Part shown: positions 47,473 to 56,573 of the stretch, in pieces
How positions within the stretch are numbered: position 1 is the stretch's first letter
How the letters are laid out: each line of letters opens with the position of its first letter
Source of the DNA: Clostridium sp. JN-1
GTDB taxonomy: Bacteria; Bacillota; Clostridia; Clostridiales; Clostridiaceae
Assembly (NCBI RefSeq): GCF_003718715.1
Contig: NZ_CP033465.1
Location: 1,302,001-1,366,000, forward strand
DNA: 64,000 nucleotides
Direction of reading: 5' to 3'
Translations under genes and position numbers: made by a program
The notes under the pieces: generated by a model
Told to the model about the DNA's origin: nothing
The model's database searches: none
The model's input: only the letters and a program-made list of their open reading frames with translations

Positions 47473-48167
47473 TGTATCAGCTCCTTTTTGTTGAATAGCT
47501 TAAAGTTTAAAAATACGAGGACTATTATGTATACTGAAAATAAGATTATGGAGAATTTATCAATTTGATTTTTTAAAAGACATTCCCATAAAAATCTTCG
47601 TGGAGTTATATTACCAATTGTCTTAGGAATAAAGTCTGACATTACAATTAAAAGAAATACAAGTAATGATATTATAGTGCTATTTTTAGATAGTATAGAA
47701 ATTAAAACATATATAAGTAATACTGGCATAAGTACAGTTAAAAATAGTAATCCCATTTTTATATCTAAAAATATATCAATTTGTACTAAATCTTTAAAAA
47801 CATAAATTACATTTAAAACAGTAAATGTAAAAATTATCATAATACCTATTATTAAAATAAGAGAAATTATTTTGTACATGAGTACTTTTACTTTGCTTTT
47901 ATAAAGTACAAAAAATTTCATGCAGCCGCACTCATAATCATGTGTAATTACATCCGAAACTATTGATGCTAAAACTATTGGAATCATAAATACAAGTGAA
48001 GATATATCACTATATAGCAAACTGTGAAAAGTAACTATACTTGTGGCTTTATCTGCAAATATTACATCATTTAAGATAATAAATATAAGCATGATACCTG
48101 CATATATTGATATTTTTAGGGGAGTAAAAAACTTTATAAATTCATTTTTAATCATATTAAAGACCAA
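47469..48167 (-). CDS. ABC-2 type permease, first subunit
   Basis: A 232-residue protein with six hydrophobic helices and the same N-terminal pattern as its neighbour (MIKNEFIKFFTPLK). Two similar permeases plus one ATPase is the LanFEG-type arrangement. It overlaps the ATPase gene by about 11 nt if it starts at TTG 48167; ATG 48155 is an alternative that fits the family start better. Confidence 0.88.
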   Translation of the reverse strand: MVFNMIKNEFIKFFTPLKISIYAGIMLIFIILNDVIFADKATSIVTFHSLLYSDISSLVFMIPIVLASIVSDVITHDYECGCMKFFVLYKSKVKVLMYKIISLILIIGIMIIFTFTVLNVIYVFKDLVQIDIFLDIKMGLLFLTVLMPVLLIYVLISILSKNSTIISLLVFLLIVMSDFIPKTIGNITPRRFLWECLLKNQIDKFSIILFSVYIIVLVFLNFKLFNKKELIH

Positions 48168-48867
48168 CTGCTTTCATAAAATAATCTTCTAGAGAATTAG
48201 CACTTTTAAGCAGGTTTTCCATAGAATCTTCAATAATTATCCTGCCTTTATTTATCATTGCTGCCCTATTACATATATTCTGTACTTCATTTAAAATGTG
48301 GGAACAATATATGAAAGTGGTGTTATTTTCTCTGGCTAATTTTTTAATCAAATTTCTCATATCCCTTACTCCCTCTGGATCAAGACCGTTAGTTGGTTCA
48401 TCTAATATTACAATTCTAGGCTTTGATAAAAATGCTCTGGCCACTGCAAGCCTTTGTTTCATTCCCATAGAATAATTACTCACTTTTTTATCTTTATCAT
48501 CCATCAATTTTACTAACTCTAAAACTTCATAAACCCTTTTCTTACTGAGATTCAAGACATTTGCATATAACATTAGGTTTTTATATCCAGATAAATTGTT
48601 GTAAAAGCTTGGATAGTCTATCATAGCACCTATATCTGAAGGGCTGTTTTCTTGACTTTTAAATATATTTTTCCCTCCTATAAAGACCTCACCACTTGAA
48701 GGCTTTAGCAGGCGCAAAATAGTCTTTATGGTTGTTGTTTTGCCAGCTCCATTTGGACCTATAAAACCATATATGTCTCCTTTGAATACCTTTATACTAA
48801 TACTGTCAATTACCTTTTTTCTTTTATAGTACTTAGTTAAACTTTTTACTTCTAAAATTGGTTCCAT
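48157..48867 (-). CDS. ABC transporter ATP-binding protein (LanF/BcrA-like)
   Basis: A 236-residue ATPase with Walker A GPNGAGKTT, signature YSMGMKQRLAVA, and Walker B IVILDEPTNGLDPEG. It is first gene of the exporter operon, with an AAGGAA site upstream of the ATG. It lies 178 nt downstream of a two-component system on the same strand, so that system is the likely sensor for this pump. The upstream gap contains AGTTTG-CGATCA-CAAACT (48898-48915), a possible operator. Confidence 0.9.
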   Translation of the reverse strand: MEPILEVKSLTKYYKRKKVIDSISIKVFKGDIYGFIGPNGAGKTTTIKTILRLLKPSSGEVFIGGKNIFKSQENSPSDIGAMIDYPSFYNNLSGYKNLMLYANVLNLSKKRVYEVLELVKLMDDKDKKVSNYSMGMKQRLAVARAFLSKPRIVILDEPTNGLDPEGVRDMRNLIKKLARENNTTFIYCSHILNEVQNICNRAAMINKGRIIIEDSMENLLKSANSLEDYFMKAVGL

Positions 48868-49034
48868 TTTTATTCCTTCTTTTAAGATTAATTTTTAGTT
48901 TGCGATCACAAACTTCTAGTACATATTAACAGACATTAGCATATATTTTATTGATTAATCCAAAGAGGCTATCCTGAATTCATAAATAGTAAAGGTTGAT
49001 ACGGTTATGATTAAAAAATTTACGTTAAAGAAAA

Positions 49035-49056
49035 GGACACCCAAGTTAGGATGTCC
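49035..49056 (-). terminator. terminator overlapping the kinase stop codon
   Basis: Leftward, GGACATCC and GGGTGTCC (49056-49049 with 49042-49035) form an 8-bp stem with one G-U pair, followed by TTTTCTTT. The left arm encodes the last residues of the kinase. Confidence 0.7.
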
Positions 49057-50401
49057 CATTTATGCTTTTGATCCACAATTCCTGTGTAAACATATTGTCT
49101 TCAATAGATGTATTTATAAATACATTATTATATTTTGTATCTATAATATTTTTTAAGATATATAAGCCAAGTCCTCTTCCATCTCCTTTAGTTGAAAAAC
49201 CTTTTTTATATATCTTGTGTATTATTGGTTTTGTATTCCCGAAGTTGTTTTGAACTGCTATAACTACATAATCTTTTTTTATACAAATGCAAAAATATAA
49301 CTTAGGCAAATTACACATTCTTGATGCTTCTATTGCATTATCCAAAAGTATTCCAAGTATTCTGCATAAGTCCATTGTATTCATTGATATTTGATATATA
49401 TATTCTACTATTTCCACTTTTATATTTATCCCCAATGATACTGCTTTTATTAGTTTTGTAGAGAGTAATGCTTTTAAAGGTAATATTTTAACATATTTTA
49501 ATTTATCTATGTTGCTGTTATTCCACTTTATATTCTTATCCATATTAAGTACATTATCATAAAAGAAATCCTTGAGTTCCTTGATATTAGAAGTATCTAT
49601 ATATTCTTTAAGAGGAATGAGCATATTTATATAATCATGCTTAAACTTTCTAGTTTCAGTATACATTTCTTCAACCATATGTGCATATTCTTCTATTCTG
49701 TATTTTTCTTCAATTTCTCTTTTTAAGTCCATTTCAATTTTTAAATTTTTGTCATAATTACAGATTATTATGAGTATGAGTATTATTGAAATAAGAGGTA
49801 TTCCAAGAGGAAGATAACATTGAGTTATGAAGTGTATTCCAGAGTAATTTGCTAAATCCGCCAGAGGATAAATGAAAAATATACTTAAAGCTATAGGTAT
49901 ACTTATACTGAGAATCATCCTATATCTTATTTGCTTAGGTGAAACTTTTTTAAAATTCCAAAACTTATGTGGAATGTGCTTTTTAATTGCATATATTAAA
50001 AGTGCAAAAGATAGTATGATTAAGAATTCAATAATATAATTTTTAGAAGATATTACTGGATTACTATAAACATCTAATTTTAAAATACCTTTATACATGA
50101 TATCAATAAAGTATATTGTAAAAATAGTTATAAGTATTTTTATGGTGGTTTCCATGTCTTTACTATTCCTTAATAAAAATAATATGACTATTGTAAATAT
50201 AGGGAGTATTAGGACATATGAACCAGTTTGGAGTACTGCCCCAATTACAAAAGATATAATAAAATACTTTTTAATTATGTTTAAGTTAATCTTATCTTTA
50301 AACAATATGTATATTGGAATACAACATAATAAACTAATTTGCAGTGAAGGAAAGAGTAGATCCGTAAATAGTTTGCTTATGGGAAATTTTTTGATAATCA
50401 T
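49046..50401 (-). CDS. GHKL sensor kinase (AgrC/HPK10-like)
   Basis: A 451-residue kinase with about six membrane helices in the first 220 residues. The phospho-acceptor motif is FKHDYINML, the HPK10 form seen in AgrC-type quorum sensors, followed by a GHKL ATPase domain (LDNAIEAS and GRGLGLY). It overlaps the regulator gene by four bases (ATGA). No AgrB or AgrD-like gene is in the window, so a peptide signal made here is not supported. Detection of an external peptide is plausible given the adjacent exporter. Confidence 0.9.
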   Translation of the reverse strand: MIIKKFPISKLFTDLLFPSLQISLLCCIPIYILFKDKINLNIIKKYFIISFVIGAVLQTGSYVLILPIFTIVILFLLRNSKDMETTIKILITIFTIYFIDIMYKGILKLDVYSNPVISSKNYIIEFLIILSFALLIYAIKKHIPHKFWNFKKVSPKQIRYRMILSISIPIALSIFFIYPLADLANYSGIHFITQCYLPLGIPLISIILILIIICNYDKNLKIEMDLKREIEEKYRIEEYAHMVEEMYTETRKFKHDYINMLIPLKEYIDTSNIKELKDFFYDNVLNMDKNIKWNNSNIDKLKYVKILPLKALLSTKLIKAVSLGINIKVEIVEYIYQISMNTMDLCRILGILLDNAIEASRMCNLPKLYFCICIKKDYVVIAVQNNFGNTKPIIHKIYKKGFSTKGDGRGLGLYILKNIIDTKYNNVFINTSIEDNMFTQELWIKSINGTS

Positions 50402-51117
50402 TTTATAAGACCTCTCTTATATCTAAATGAGACAAGGCATTCTTCTCCATTTACCATGATGATTTTATTATTTTTCAAATTTATTTCGTCAATTCTATCT
50501 TTATTTACAATATAGGATTTATGGCATCTGTAAAAACTTGGAGATAGTTTTTGCTCCATGTCTTTAAGGTTTCCATAAAATTCTATTTGCCTATTTTCCT
50601 CATGTACTCTTATCTTATGTGGAGTACTGCTTGTCTCAATAAATAAGATATCAGACAGCTTTATATTTATTATCCTAGAATCTTCATTTACTTTAATATA
50701 TCCTTCACTAAGATTTTCTCTAGTGTAAATATTATAAGCCTTCATAAGACAACTTGTTACCCGTGCTTTAAAGTCATCTTCGTCTTTAGCAACATAGTCC
50801 ATTGCTTCAACTTTATATTTAAATACAAGATAGCTCATTTCCATATGAATAGTTGTAAATATTATAAATCCATGTGGATCTAAATCTCTTATCTTCTCGC
50901 TAAGTTTTATTCCATTTATAGTGCTTTTTAAATCAACATCTAGAAAGTAAATCCCAGTTACTGCATGATCCTTAACATAGTTTAATAATTCTATTGGACT
51001 TTTTGTACACACAGATATGTGCAAATCTAAAGATTCTCTCAAAATAGTGTTTTCAATAATTTGTTTAATTTTATCTCTATAAGATTTATTGTCATCACAA
51101 ATAAGTACTTCGAGCAT
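50398..51117 (-). CDS. LytTR-family response regulator (AgrA-like)
   Basis: A 239-residue regulator. The receiver domain has DD at 8-9 and phospho-acceptor D52 in YFLDVDL. A LytTR DNA-binding domain follows (about 135-239; the FYRCHKSYIVN block is diagnostic). It heads an operon with its kinase and stands 2.3 kb upstream of the end of the ABC exporter on the same strand. Confidence 0.92.
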   Translation of the reverse strand: MLEVLICDDNKSYRDKIKQIIENTILRESLDLHISVCTKSPIELLNYVKDHAVTGIYFLDVDLKSTINGIKLSEKIRDLDPHGFIIFTTIHMEMSYLVFKYKVEAMDYVAKDEDDFKARVTSCLMKAYNIYTRENLSEGYIKVNEDSRIINIKLSDILFIETSSTPHKIRVHEENRQIEFYGNLKDMEQKLSPSFYRCHKSYIVNKDRIDEINLKNNKIIMVNGEECLVSFRYKRGLIK

Positions 51118-51202
51118 ATGTTACCTCATTTCTTATAAAATAATAATATAATTATACCACGAGAGGTTATAATTTATAAAATTTAAGGTTGTTAAAGCAA
51201 AT

Positions 51203-51235
51203 AAAAAAGCACCTGCTTAAAGCAAGTGCTTTTTA
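51203..51235 (-). terminator. terminator of the zinc-ribbon gene
   Basis: A stem of AGCAC and TGCT blocks with a single mismatch (51207-51217 with 51221-51231), three-base loop and flanking A and T runs. It lies after the leftward gene ending at 51259. Confidence 0.7.
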
Positions 51236-51258
51236 TACAGTTAATTATAGGTGTGTAT

Positions 51259-51981
51259 TTATTTTATAGCTGCATATATGTTTGCTTCTGAATTTTGGTT
51301 TTCAGCATACTTTTTGCCATACACTTCAAAGTCTCCAGTATATGTTCTCTCAATGTCTGAATTCCATATATATCCCCAGCCTTCAGCAATGCTTTGAGGC
51401 ATATTTCCTTTTACAGTTATAACATTGTATTTTGATTTTGGAATTACCTTAACTGTCATGCCAGCAGGTATGTTATTTTTATCTTTAACTTGAAATCCAA
51501 CTATATATGAATACATTCCAAATTCTTTATTCTCATAATCACTATATAATCCTAATAATTCATTACCATTGACTTTACCATGTATCTTGTCTCCAAGTTT
51601 CTGTTCCATGAATTCAGCCCATAATTTTTGAATTGGTAGTTTACATTGTGCACCTTCATTAGTTGTTCTTATTTCTTTACCTACAATTATCATTTCATTA
51701 AGTTCAAGTATTTTAGATGATATTTTTGATCTTCTCCATCTCTTTAAAGCTGGAAGAGAACTTTCCATAAGAGCTCTAGCTTTATCTTCATCCATTCCAT
51801 TTTGTTTCATGAAAGGTATACACATATCAATCATTTCTTCCATACTTAAATTAGGTTGTTTAAATGCTCCATTTTCATAACAATAACTGCAGTACTCGAG
51901 ACTTTTTTCACTATTTTGTTCAGTACCATAAAAACCTTCACTTAGCGGCATACCGCAGCTTTGACAATATTTTTGTTTCAT
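51259..51981 (-). CDS. zinc-ribbon protein with GyrI/AraC-type effector-binding domain
   Basis: A 240-residue cytoplasmic protein. The N-terminal zinc ribbon has C6, C9, C31 and C34 (YCQSCGMPL then YCSYCYENG) followed by a helical SMEEMIDMC segment. The C-terminal 150 residues match the GyrI-like/effector-binding fold. Proteins of this type are common beside WYL regulators, as here (76 nt downstream of that gene's stop), and may bind small molecules. The start at ATG 51981 has AAAGGAGG about 8 nt upstream; the frame is open to 52002. Confidence 0.82.
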   Translation of the reverse strand: MKQKYCQSCGMPLSEGFYGTEQNSEKSLEYCSYCYENGAFKQPNLSMEEMIDMCIPFMKQNGMDEDKARALMESSLPALKRWRRSKISSKILELNEMIIVGKEIRTTNEGAQCKLPIQKLWAEFMEQKLGDKIHGKVNGNELLGLYSDYENKEFGMYSYIVGFQVKDKNNIPAGMTVKVIPKSKYNVITVKGNMPQSIAEGWGYIWNSDIERTYTGDFEVYGKKYAENQNSEANIYAAIK

Positions 51982-52077
51982 AATTATATCCTCCTTTAAC
52001 ATCTATATGTATATTATATAAGAAGGATTTGACAGCATTATGTCATGTTTGAAATCATAATTGCAATTATTTATAAG

Positions 52078-53013
52078 CTATTTGTAGATATCCAATATTT
52101 TTTGACACTTGTACTTAATTGCTTGGCGTATGTTTTCATGTTCAAGTACTTCGACGTATTCACCATAACTTAATATCATTGAATAGATCCAGTTGTCTTC
52201 AATAACTTCGGTTCTTACTATGCTGCTGCTGTCTCCATTAAAGGTTATTTCATCTTTATCAAAGTAGTCAATTATCCTACATTTTACCTTTTCAGAAAAC
52301 TTCAATACTAATTTTATAGTATTTTTAGGTGTATTGTTTTTATTTAAGTATTTTTCGTAGGAGATCAAAGAATTACAAATCTTTTTATTTAAGACATTTA
52401 AATTTCTTATTCTGGAAAGCTTAAAAATTCTGTAGTCATTTCTCATAGTGCAAAATGAAAACAAATACCATCCGAAGCCTTTAAAAACAAGCGTTATGGG
52501 TTCTACTTTCCTAAATGTATATTCACCTTTTGCATTCATATAATTGAAGCTTAGACAATTCCTATTTTCTAAAGCTTCAATTATAATCTTGTATTTTAAG
52601 TATTCTCCATCTGATTTCTTAAAACCCCATGGGAGCGTATCTATGAATATTTGCTTAAAATGCATATTAAACTTTTCTTTTTTGTTTTCAGGAACTATAC
52701 TTTTTACTTTTTCAATAGCTAAATCTACACTGTCATTATTTAAAACTCCATTTATATTTTTTAGGGCCTCTACTATTGAAATCATATCTTTAAGTGTTAA
52801 AAATTGATGACTTATCTTATAGTTTTCAACAATATAGAAGCCGCCATTATTTCCAGACTGAGAAGTTATTGGAATTCCGGACATATTAATTGTATCAATG
52901 TCTCTATAAATTGTTCTTACGGAAACCTCAAATTTTTCAGCAAGCTCCGATGCAGATACTTTTTCTCTATTTAAAAGTAAAACTATAATAGCAAGTAATC
53001 TATTTATTTTCAC
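52078..53013 (-). CDS. YafY-type HTH/WYL transcriptional regulator
   Basis: A 311-residue regulator. An N-terminal DeoR-like winged helix (SASELAEKFEVSVRTIYRDIDTINMSGIPI) is followed by a WYL-type ligand domain (about 140-225, with GWYLFSFCTMRNDYRIFKLSRI) and a WCX C-terminal region. Such proteins respond to small ligands or nucleic acids and usually control an adjacent gene, here probably the zinc-ribbon/effector-binding gene downstream on the same strand. Confidence 0.9.
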   Translation of the reverse strand: MKINRLLAIIVLLLNREKVSASELAEKFEVSVRTIYRDIDTINMSGIPITSQSGNNGGFYIVENYKISHQFLTLKDMISIVEALKNINGVLNNDSVDLAIEKVKSIVPENKKEKFNMHFKQIFIDTLPWGFKKSDGEYLKYKIIIEALENRNCLSFNYMNAKGEYTFRKVEPITLVFKGFGWYLFSFCTMRNDYRIFKLSRIRNLNVLNKKICNSLISYEKYLNKNNTPKNTIKLVLKFSEKVKCRIIDYFDKDEITFNGDSSSIVRTEVIEDNWIYSMILSYGEYVEVLEHENIRQAIKYKCQKILDIYK

Positions 53014-53064
53014 TAAATCTTGTCCTCCAACATATAAAACTTCGTTTATATTAAATTTTACTAT

Positions 53065-53532
53065 TTATTTTAAAGTCTTTTCAAGGACAGTAATATGGTC
53101 AGCTGCATTATTAATCATATTAGACAGTGTTTTATAAGTTCTAGTTTTTACATCATTTGTGCTCTTGACAGATCTGCCCTGAAGATCAATGAGTAGCGAG
53201 TATACATCCCTTTGGAAGTTAAGGGAAAACTCTAAGAAATCTCTTGTACTAACAATTTTTTTAACGTATACCTTTTTGTTGAATTGGTTTATTAAAAAAG
53301 ACATTTTGTCATATATTTCAAAATCAATATCTTCAATTTCGACATTCATCAAATTATTTTTTAAGTCTTCAAGATATTTAATATCTTTGCCTACATGTGT
53401 TATTAGCACTTTTGACATTATTTTTATAGGAGGAATGCTGCAATGTTCTTTTCCTATATCTTCATATATTTTTCTTTCTCTATTTGCAATATCTATGGCT
53501 TTATCAATTAAATCTATAATATTATATCCCAT
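53065..53532 (-). CDS. hypothetical helical protein
   Basis: A 155-residue protein I do not recognise. It is nearly all predicted helix, with no membrane segment or signal, and ends in a heptad-like stretch. An AGGAGACAAACT ribosome site precedes the ATG. It is 51 nt upstream of the WYL regulator on the same strand, so the two could be co-transcribed. The DIANRERKIYEDIG stretch vaguely recalls rubrerythrin-type helices, but the metal ligands of that family are not present. Confidence 0.65.
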   Translation of the reverse strand: MGYNIIDLIDKAIDIANRERKIYEDIGKEHCSIPPIKIMSKVLITHVGKDIKYLEDLKNNLMNVEIEDIDFEIYDKMSFLINQFNKKVYVKKIVSTRDFLEFSLNFQRDVYSLLIDLQGRSVKSTNDVKTRTYKTLSNMINNAADHITVLEKTLK

Positions 53533-53753
53533 AGTTTGTCTCCTTACTCTTTTTTATTTCTTAATTTTAAATTTGCATATTTCCTTGAATACATTTTACT
53601 ATATTTAATTACTTATATCTATATTTTTATCAGTTAAAGATTATCCCCTAGCAGCATAAAATGCCTTATTATATAATATAAGTTTATTCCATCTAATTCA
53701 TATTATAATAATTTTATCCTATAGGTACATATAATTGAAGGGAGGTTAATACA

Positions 53754-53825
53754 ATAAAAAATTCACCATACCTAACTCAAGAGGAAAAAGACTGGTTAAA
53801 AGAATATACTAGAAAAGTTTCATAA
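53754..53825 (+). pseudogene. fragment of an Xaa-Pro aminopeptidase C-terminus
   Basis: The 23 codons from 53754 read KNSPYLTQEEKDWLKEY and TRKVS and stop. SPYLT-EE-WLKEYTR is, from memory, the C-terminal tail of clostridial M24 aminopeptidase P. Nothing else of the enzyme is present, and no start codon fits. It is a remnant left by deletion or recombination just before the peptide symporter gene. Confidence 0.55.
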
Positions 53826-53856
53826 TTAAGTCAAATGGAAAGAAGGTATGTAACAA

Positions 53857-55254
53857 TTGTCACGAGAAAAACAAAAACATCCTATAGGTCTTGCACTGGT
53901 AAATATATCTATAGCCCTCCAAAGCTATGCGGGATATGCAGTATCATCTGTATTAATATTATTCTTTACAGCTGATATCAGTCGAAATGGCTTAGGATTA
54001 AGCGTGCCAAAAGCGGCTTCTATCATTGGCTTATATCAAGGACTTAACTATATGGGGTCACTTGTTGGAGGTTATATTACTGACAAATGGTTAGGCATTC
54101 AGAAATCACTAGTATTAGGTTCATTTCTAACCGCATGTGGTTATATGGTGCTGTTTTTTGCAAAACCAAATGTTGGCAGTATATGGTTAGGACTCATTGC
54201 TTTGATTATAGCAGGTGCATTTTTCAAAGGGCAAATTAGTACGCTTGTTGGCTCATTTTATGGGAAAAATGAATTATCTAAAAAAGATGCTGCATACAGC
54301 ATATTCTATATGTTCGTAAACATTGGTTCCTTCTTTGGACCTATAATTGCAGGGCTAATCTCTGATAAATGGTTTGCTAAAGCAGCCGCTAATGGAGAAA
54401 TTGCAGCTTATGGTTATAAATATATTTTTCTTATGTGTGCTGTTGTGATGATAAGTGTATGTGTTTTGATTTTGGTTTTATCTCCTAAATGGTTAGGAGA
54501 CATTGGAAAATATCCGGCATCAAAAACTGAAGTTAAAAAGATTTCATCAAAATCAAAAGAAAAAGTTATAAACAAACCTTTGACACATATAGAAAAGAAC
54601 CGTATTAAAGCGATGCTTATTATGTTTCTATTTGTGATTATATTCTGGTCTGCATGGTACCAAACTGCTACATCTTTCTCTTTGCTTGCGAATAAACTAG
54701 TAAATGGAAAAATTGGTGGATTTACAATGCCTGTACCTTGGCTTACTTCTGTTAATGCGATCTTTTGCGTAGTGTTTTCTCCAATACTAGCAAATGTCTG
54801 GATAAAACTTGGAAATAGCAAGAAGGGTGATTTATCAGTTCCTACTAAAATGGGGCTTGGACTAATCTTAGCAGGAGCTTCATTTATTACTTTAATCTTA
54901 GGTATTTCTACACTAGGTGGTATCACAGACGGAAGCAAGCAGATGAATATACTTTTTATCATTGCCGCTTACCTTTTATTAACATTGGGAGAACTTTGTC
55001 TGTCTCCAATAGGAATGGCTGTGTTCAATAAACTAGCTCCTGCTAGATACGGATCACTAGCAATGGGGGCATGGTACTTAAGTTTCTTTTTTTCAAACTT
55101 AATTTCAGGAAAAATGGCAGGATTCACCGCTGCTATGGGATATACAGAAATCTTTGGTTTCATAGCTGGTGTTGTAATCGTATTTGGTATAATTTTGATT
55201 TTATTGCGAAATGGCTTATTAAAACTGATGTCTTTGGACGAATTTGATAAGTAA
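53857..55254 (+). CDS. POT/PTR2-family peptide:H+ symporter, divergent
   Basis: A 465-residue, about fourteen-helix transporter for di- and tripeptides. The PTR2 block in helix 5 is recognisable (AAYSIFYMFVNIGSFFGPIIAG), and a lysine in helix 4 (GAFFKGQIS) is conserved. The first helix lacks the ExxERFxYY motif used for proton coupling in typical DtpT proteins; it reads ALQSYAGYAVSSVLILFF instead. So either coupling differs or the substrate class has changed. TTG 53857 follows a GAAAGAAGG site. A strong terminator lies 60 nt after the gene. Confidence 0.82.
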   Translation: MSREKQKHPIGLALVNISIALQSYAGYAVSSVLILFFTADISRNGLGLSVPKAASIIGLYQGLNYMGSLVGGYITDKWLGIQKSLVLGSFLTACGYMVLFFAKPNVGSIWLGLIALIIAGAFFKGQISTLVGSFYGKNELSKKDAAYSIFYMFVNIGSFFGPIIAGLISDKWFAKAAANGEIAAYGYKYIFLMCAVVMISVCVLILVLSPKWLGDIGKYPASKTEVKKISSKSKEKVINKPLTHIEKNRIKAMLIMFLFVIIFWSAWYQTATSFSLLANKLVNGKIGGFTMPVPWLTSVNAIFCVVFSPILANVWIKLGNSKKGDLSVPTKMGLGLILAGASFITLILGISTLGGITDGSKQMNILFIIAAYLLLTLGELCLSPIGMAVFNKLAPARYGSLAMGAWYLSFFFSNLISGKMAGFTAAMGYTEIFGFIAGVVIVFGIILILLRNGLLKLMSLDEFDK

Positions 55255-55314
55255 ATAGCCACAAACCACATAATTACAAGTACAATAATGCTGTTAACTA
55301 CAGCGCTCAGATTG

Positions 55315-55349
55315 TTAAAAGGTAGTTCCAATTAAGGACTACCTTTTAA
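55315..55349 (+). terminator. terminator
   Basis: A 12-bp stem (55315-55326 with 55338-55349), extended by two further pairs around a bulged T, with the T-rich 3' arm ending CTTTTAAT. It ends the symporter transcript. Confidence 0.7.
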
Positions 55350-55562
55350 TATCAAGGGCTGCATTCGGATGATGAGAAGAGAATATCTATGATTGTTAAA
55401 TTATAGATATTTTACATTGACAGGAAAAAAAGTTGAAATATATAATAGTTATTATAGGGGAATACGCTATAATGTTACCAAAGAGACATAAAATATATAT
55501 CTGCAAGAAATAAATGTGATGTTACAAGGATTGAAAATTTATGATGAAAAGGGGAATTAATT
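55350..55562 (+). promoter_or_regulatory. promoter region of the OCD/IlvD-like operon
   Basis: The remainder of the 308-bp gap after the symporter contains TTGACA (55417-55422), an 18-bp spacer and TATAAT (55441-55446), a good sigma-A promoter about 117 bp before the next start codon. No operator or riboswitch was recognised in the leader. Confidence 0.6.
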
Positions 55563-56549
55563 ATGTTGTTATTATCAAGAGAGGACATTAAAAAAGTATT
55601 TTCAATGAAAGATGCAATTAATGCTGACAAAGATGCATTTCGTATTTTTTCAGAGGGAAAAAGTGTTGTACCGCTTCGTACAACTATTCCTGTACCAAAA
55701 CATGATGGTACATTATTGTTCATGCCAGCATATGCAGCAGATTTAGATTGTGCATCATTGAAAGTTGTCAACATCTTTCCTAAGAATATTGACAAGGGAC
55801 TCATATCGGCACCAGCTCAAGTATTGTTAATGGACGGAACAAATGGATTTGTAAATGCAATTTTAGATGGAACATATCTTACTCAGCTTCGAACAGGAGC
55901 TGCATCAGGGGCAGCATTTGATATATTAGCGAGAAAAGATGCGAAAAAAGGTGCATTGATTGGAACAGGCGGACAGGCAGCAACACAGTTAGAGGCTATG
56001 ATTGCTGCTCGTAATCTTAAAGAAGTAAAAGTATATGATTTAAACCTTGAAAGAACAAAAGCATTTGCAGCAAGGATGCAGGAAGAATTAAAAGCGTATG
56101 GGACAAAAATCACAGCAGCAAAAAGTTCCGATGAAGCAATTGAAGATGCTGACTTGATTATTACAGTAACTCCTTCTTTAAAGCCTGTATTTGATGGAAT
56201 TAAGGTGAAAAAAGGTGCAACAGTAAGTTGTGTCGGCTCTTATCAGCCGCACATGCAGGAAATGGATCCAGTTATATTAACGAGAGCAAGTAAGATTTAT
56301 TTTGATTCCGAAGAAGCCGTATTATCAGAAGCAGGGGATATATTAATTCCGCTTGAAAACGGAACTATTACAAAAGATGATTTTACAGGTGATTTGGGAG
56401 AAGTTATATTGGGAAATATAGTCGGAAGAGAAAACGATGACGAAATCATTGTATTTAAAACTGTAGGAATCGGAACGCAAGACCTGATAACTGCAAAATA
56501 TATTTATGATAGAGCAGCAGCAAAAGGCATTGGAACCAAGTGGAGTTAA
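55563..56549 (+). CDS. ornithine cyclodeaminase / mu-crystallin family dehydrogenase
   Basis: A 328-residue NAD(P)-binding enzyme of the OCD family. The nucleotide-binding loop is ALIGTGGQA at about 136-144, and the family segments RTGAASG and GDLGEVI are present. Members include ornithine cyclodeaminase, ketimine reductase, alanine dehydrogenase of archaeal type and cyclic-imine reductases, so the substrate is open. The next gene, an IlvD-like enzyme, starts 24 nt after its stop, and the two should be co-expressed. Arginine is often CGT or CGA rather than AGA, unlike most genes in this window, hinting at a different origin. Confidence 0.85.
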   Translation: MLLLSREDIKKVFSMKDAINADKDAFRIFSEGKSVVPLRTTIPVPKHDGTLLFMPAYAADLDCASLKVVNIFPKNIDKGLISAPAQVLLMDGTNGFVNAILDGTYLTQLRTGAASGAAFDILARKDAKKGALIGTGGQAATQLEAMIAARNLKEVKVYDLNLERTKAFAARMQEELKAYGTKITAAKSSDEAIEDADLIITVTPSLKPVFDGIKVKKGATVSCVGSYQPHMQEMDPVILTRASKIYFDSEEAVLSEAGDILIPLENGTITKDDFTGDLGEVILGNIVGRENDDEIIVFKTVGIGTQDLITAKYIYDRAAAKGIGTKWS

Positions 56550-56573
56550 TAAAATAAAAAGGGGGAAAGGAAA

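Noticed and set aside
49046-51117. An agr quorum-sensing locus.
   Set aside because: Kinase and regulator are of AgrC/AgrA type, but no agrB-like protease or agrD-like peptide gene was found beside them.
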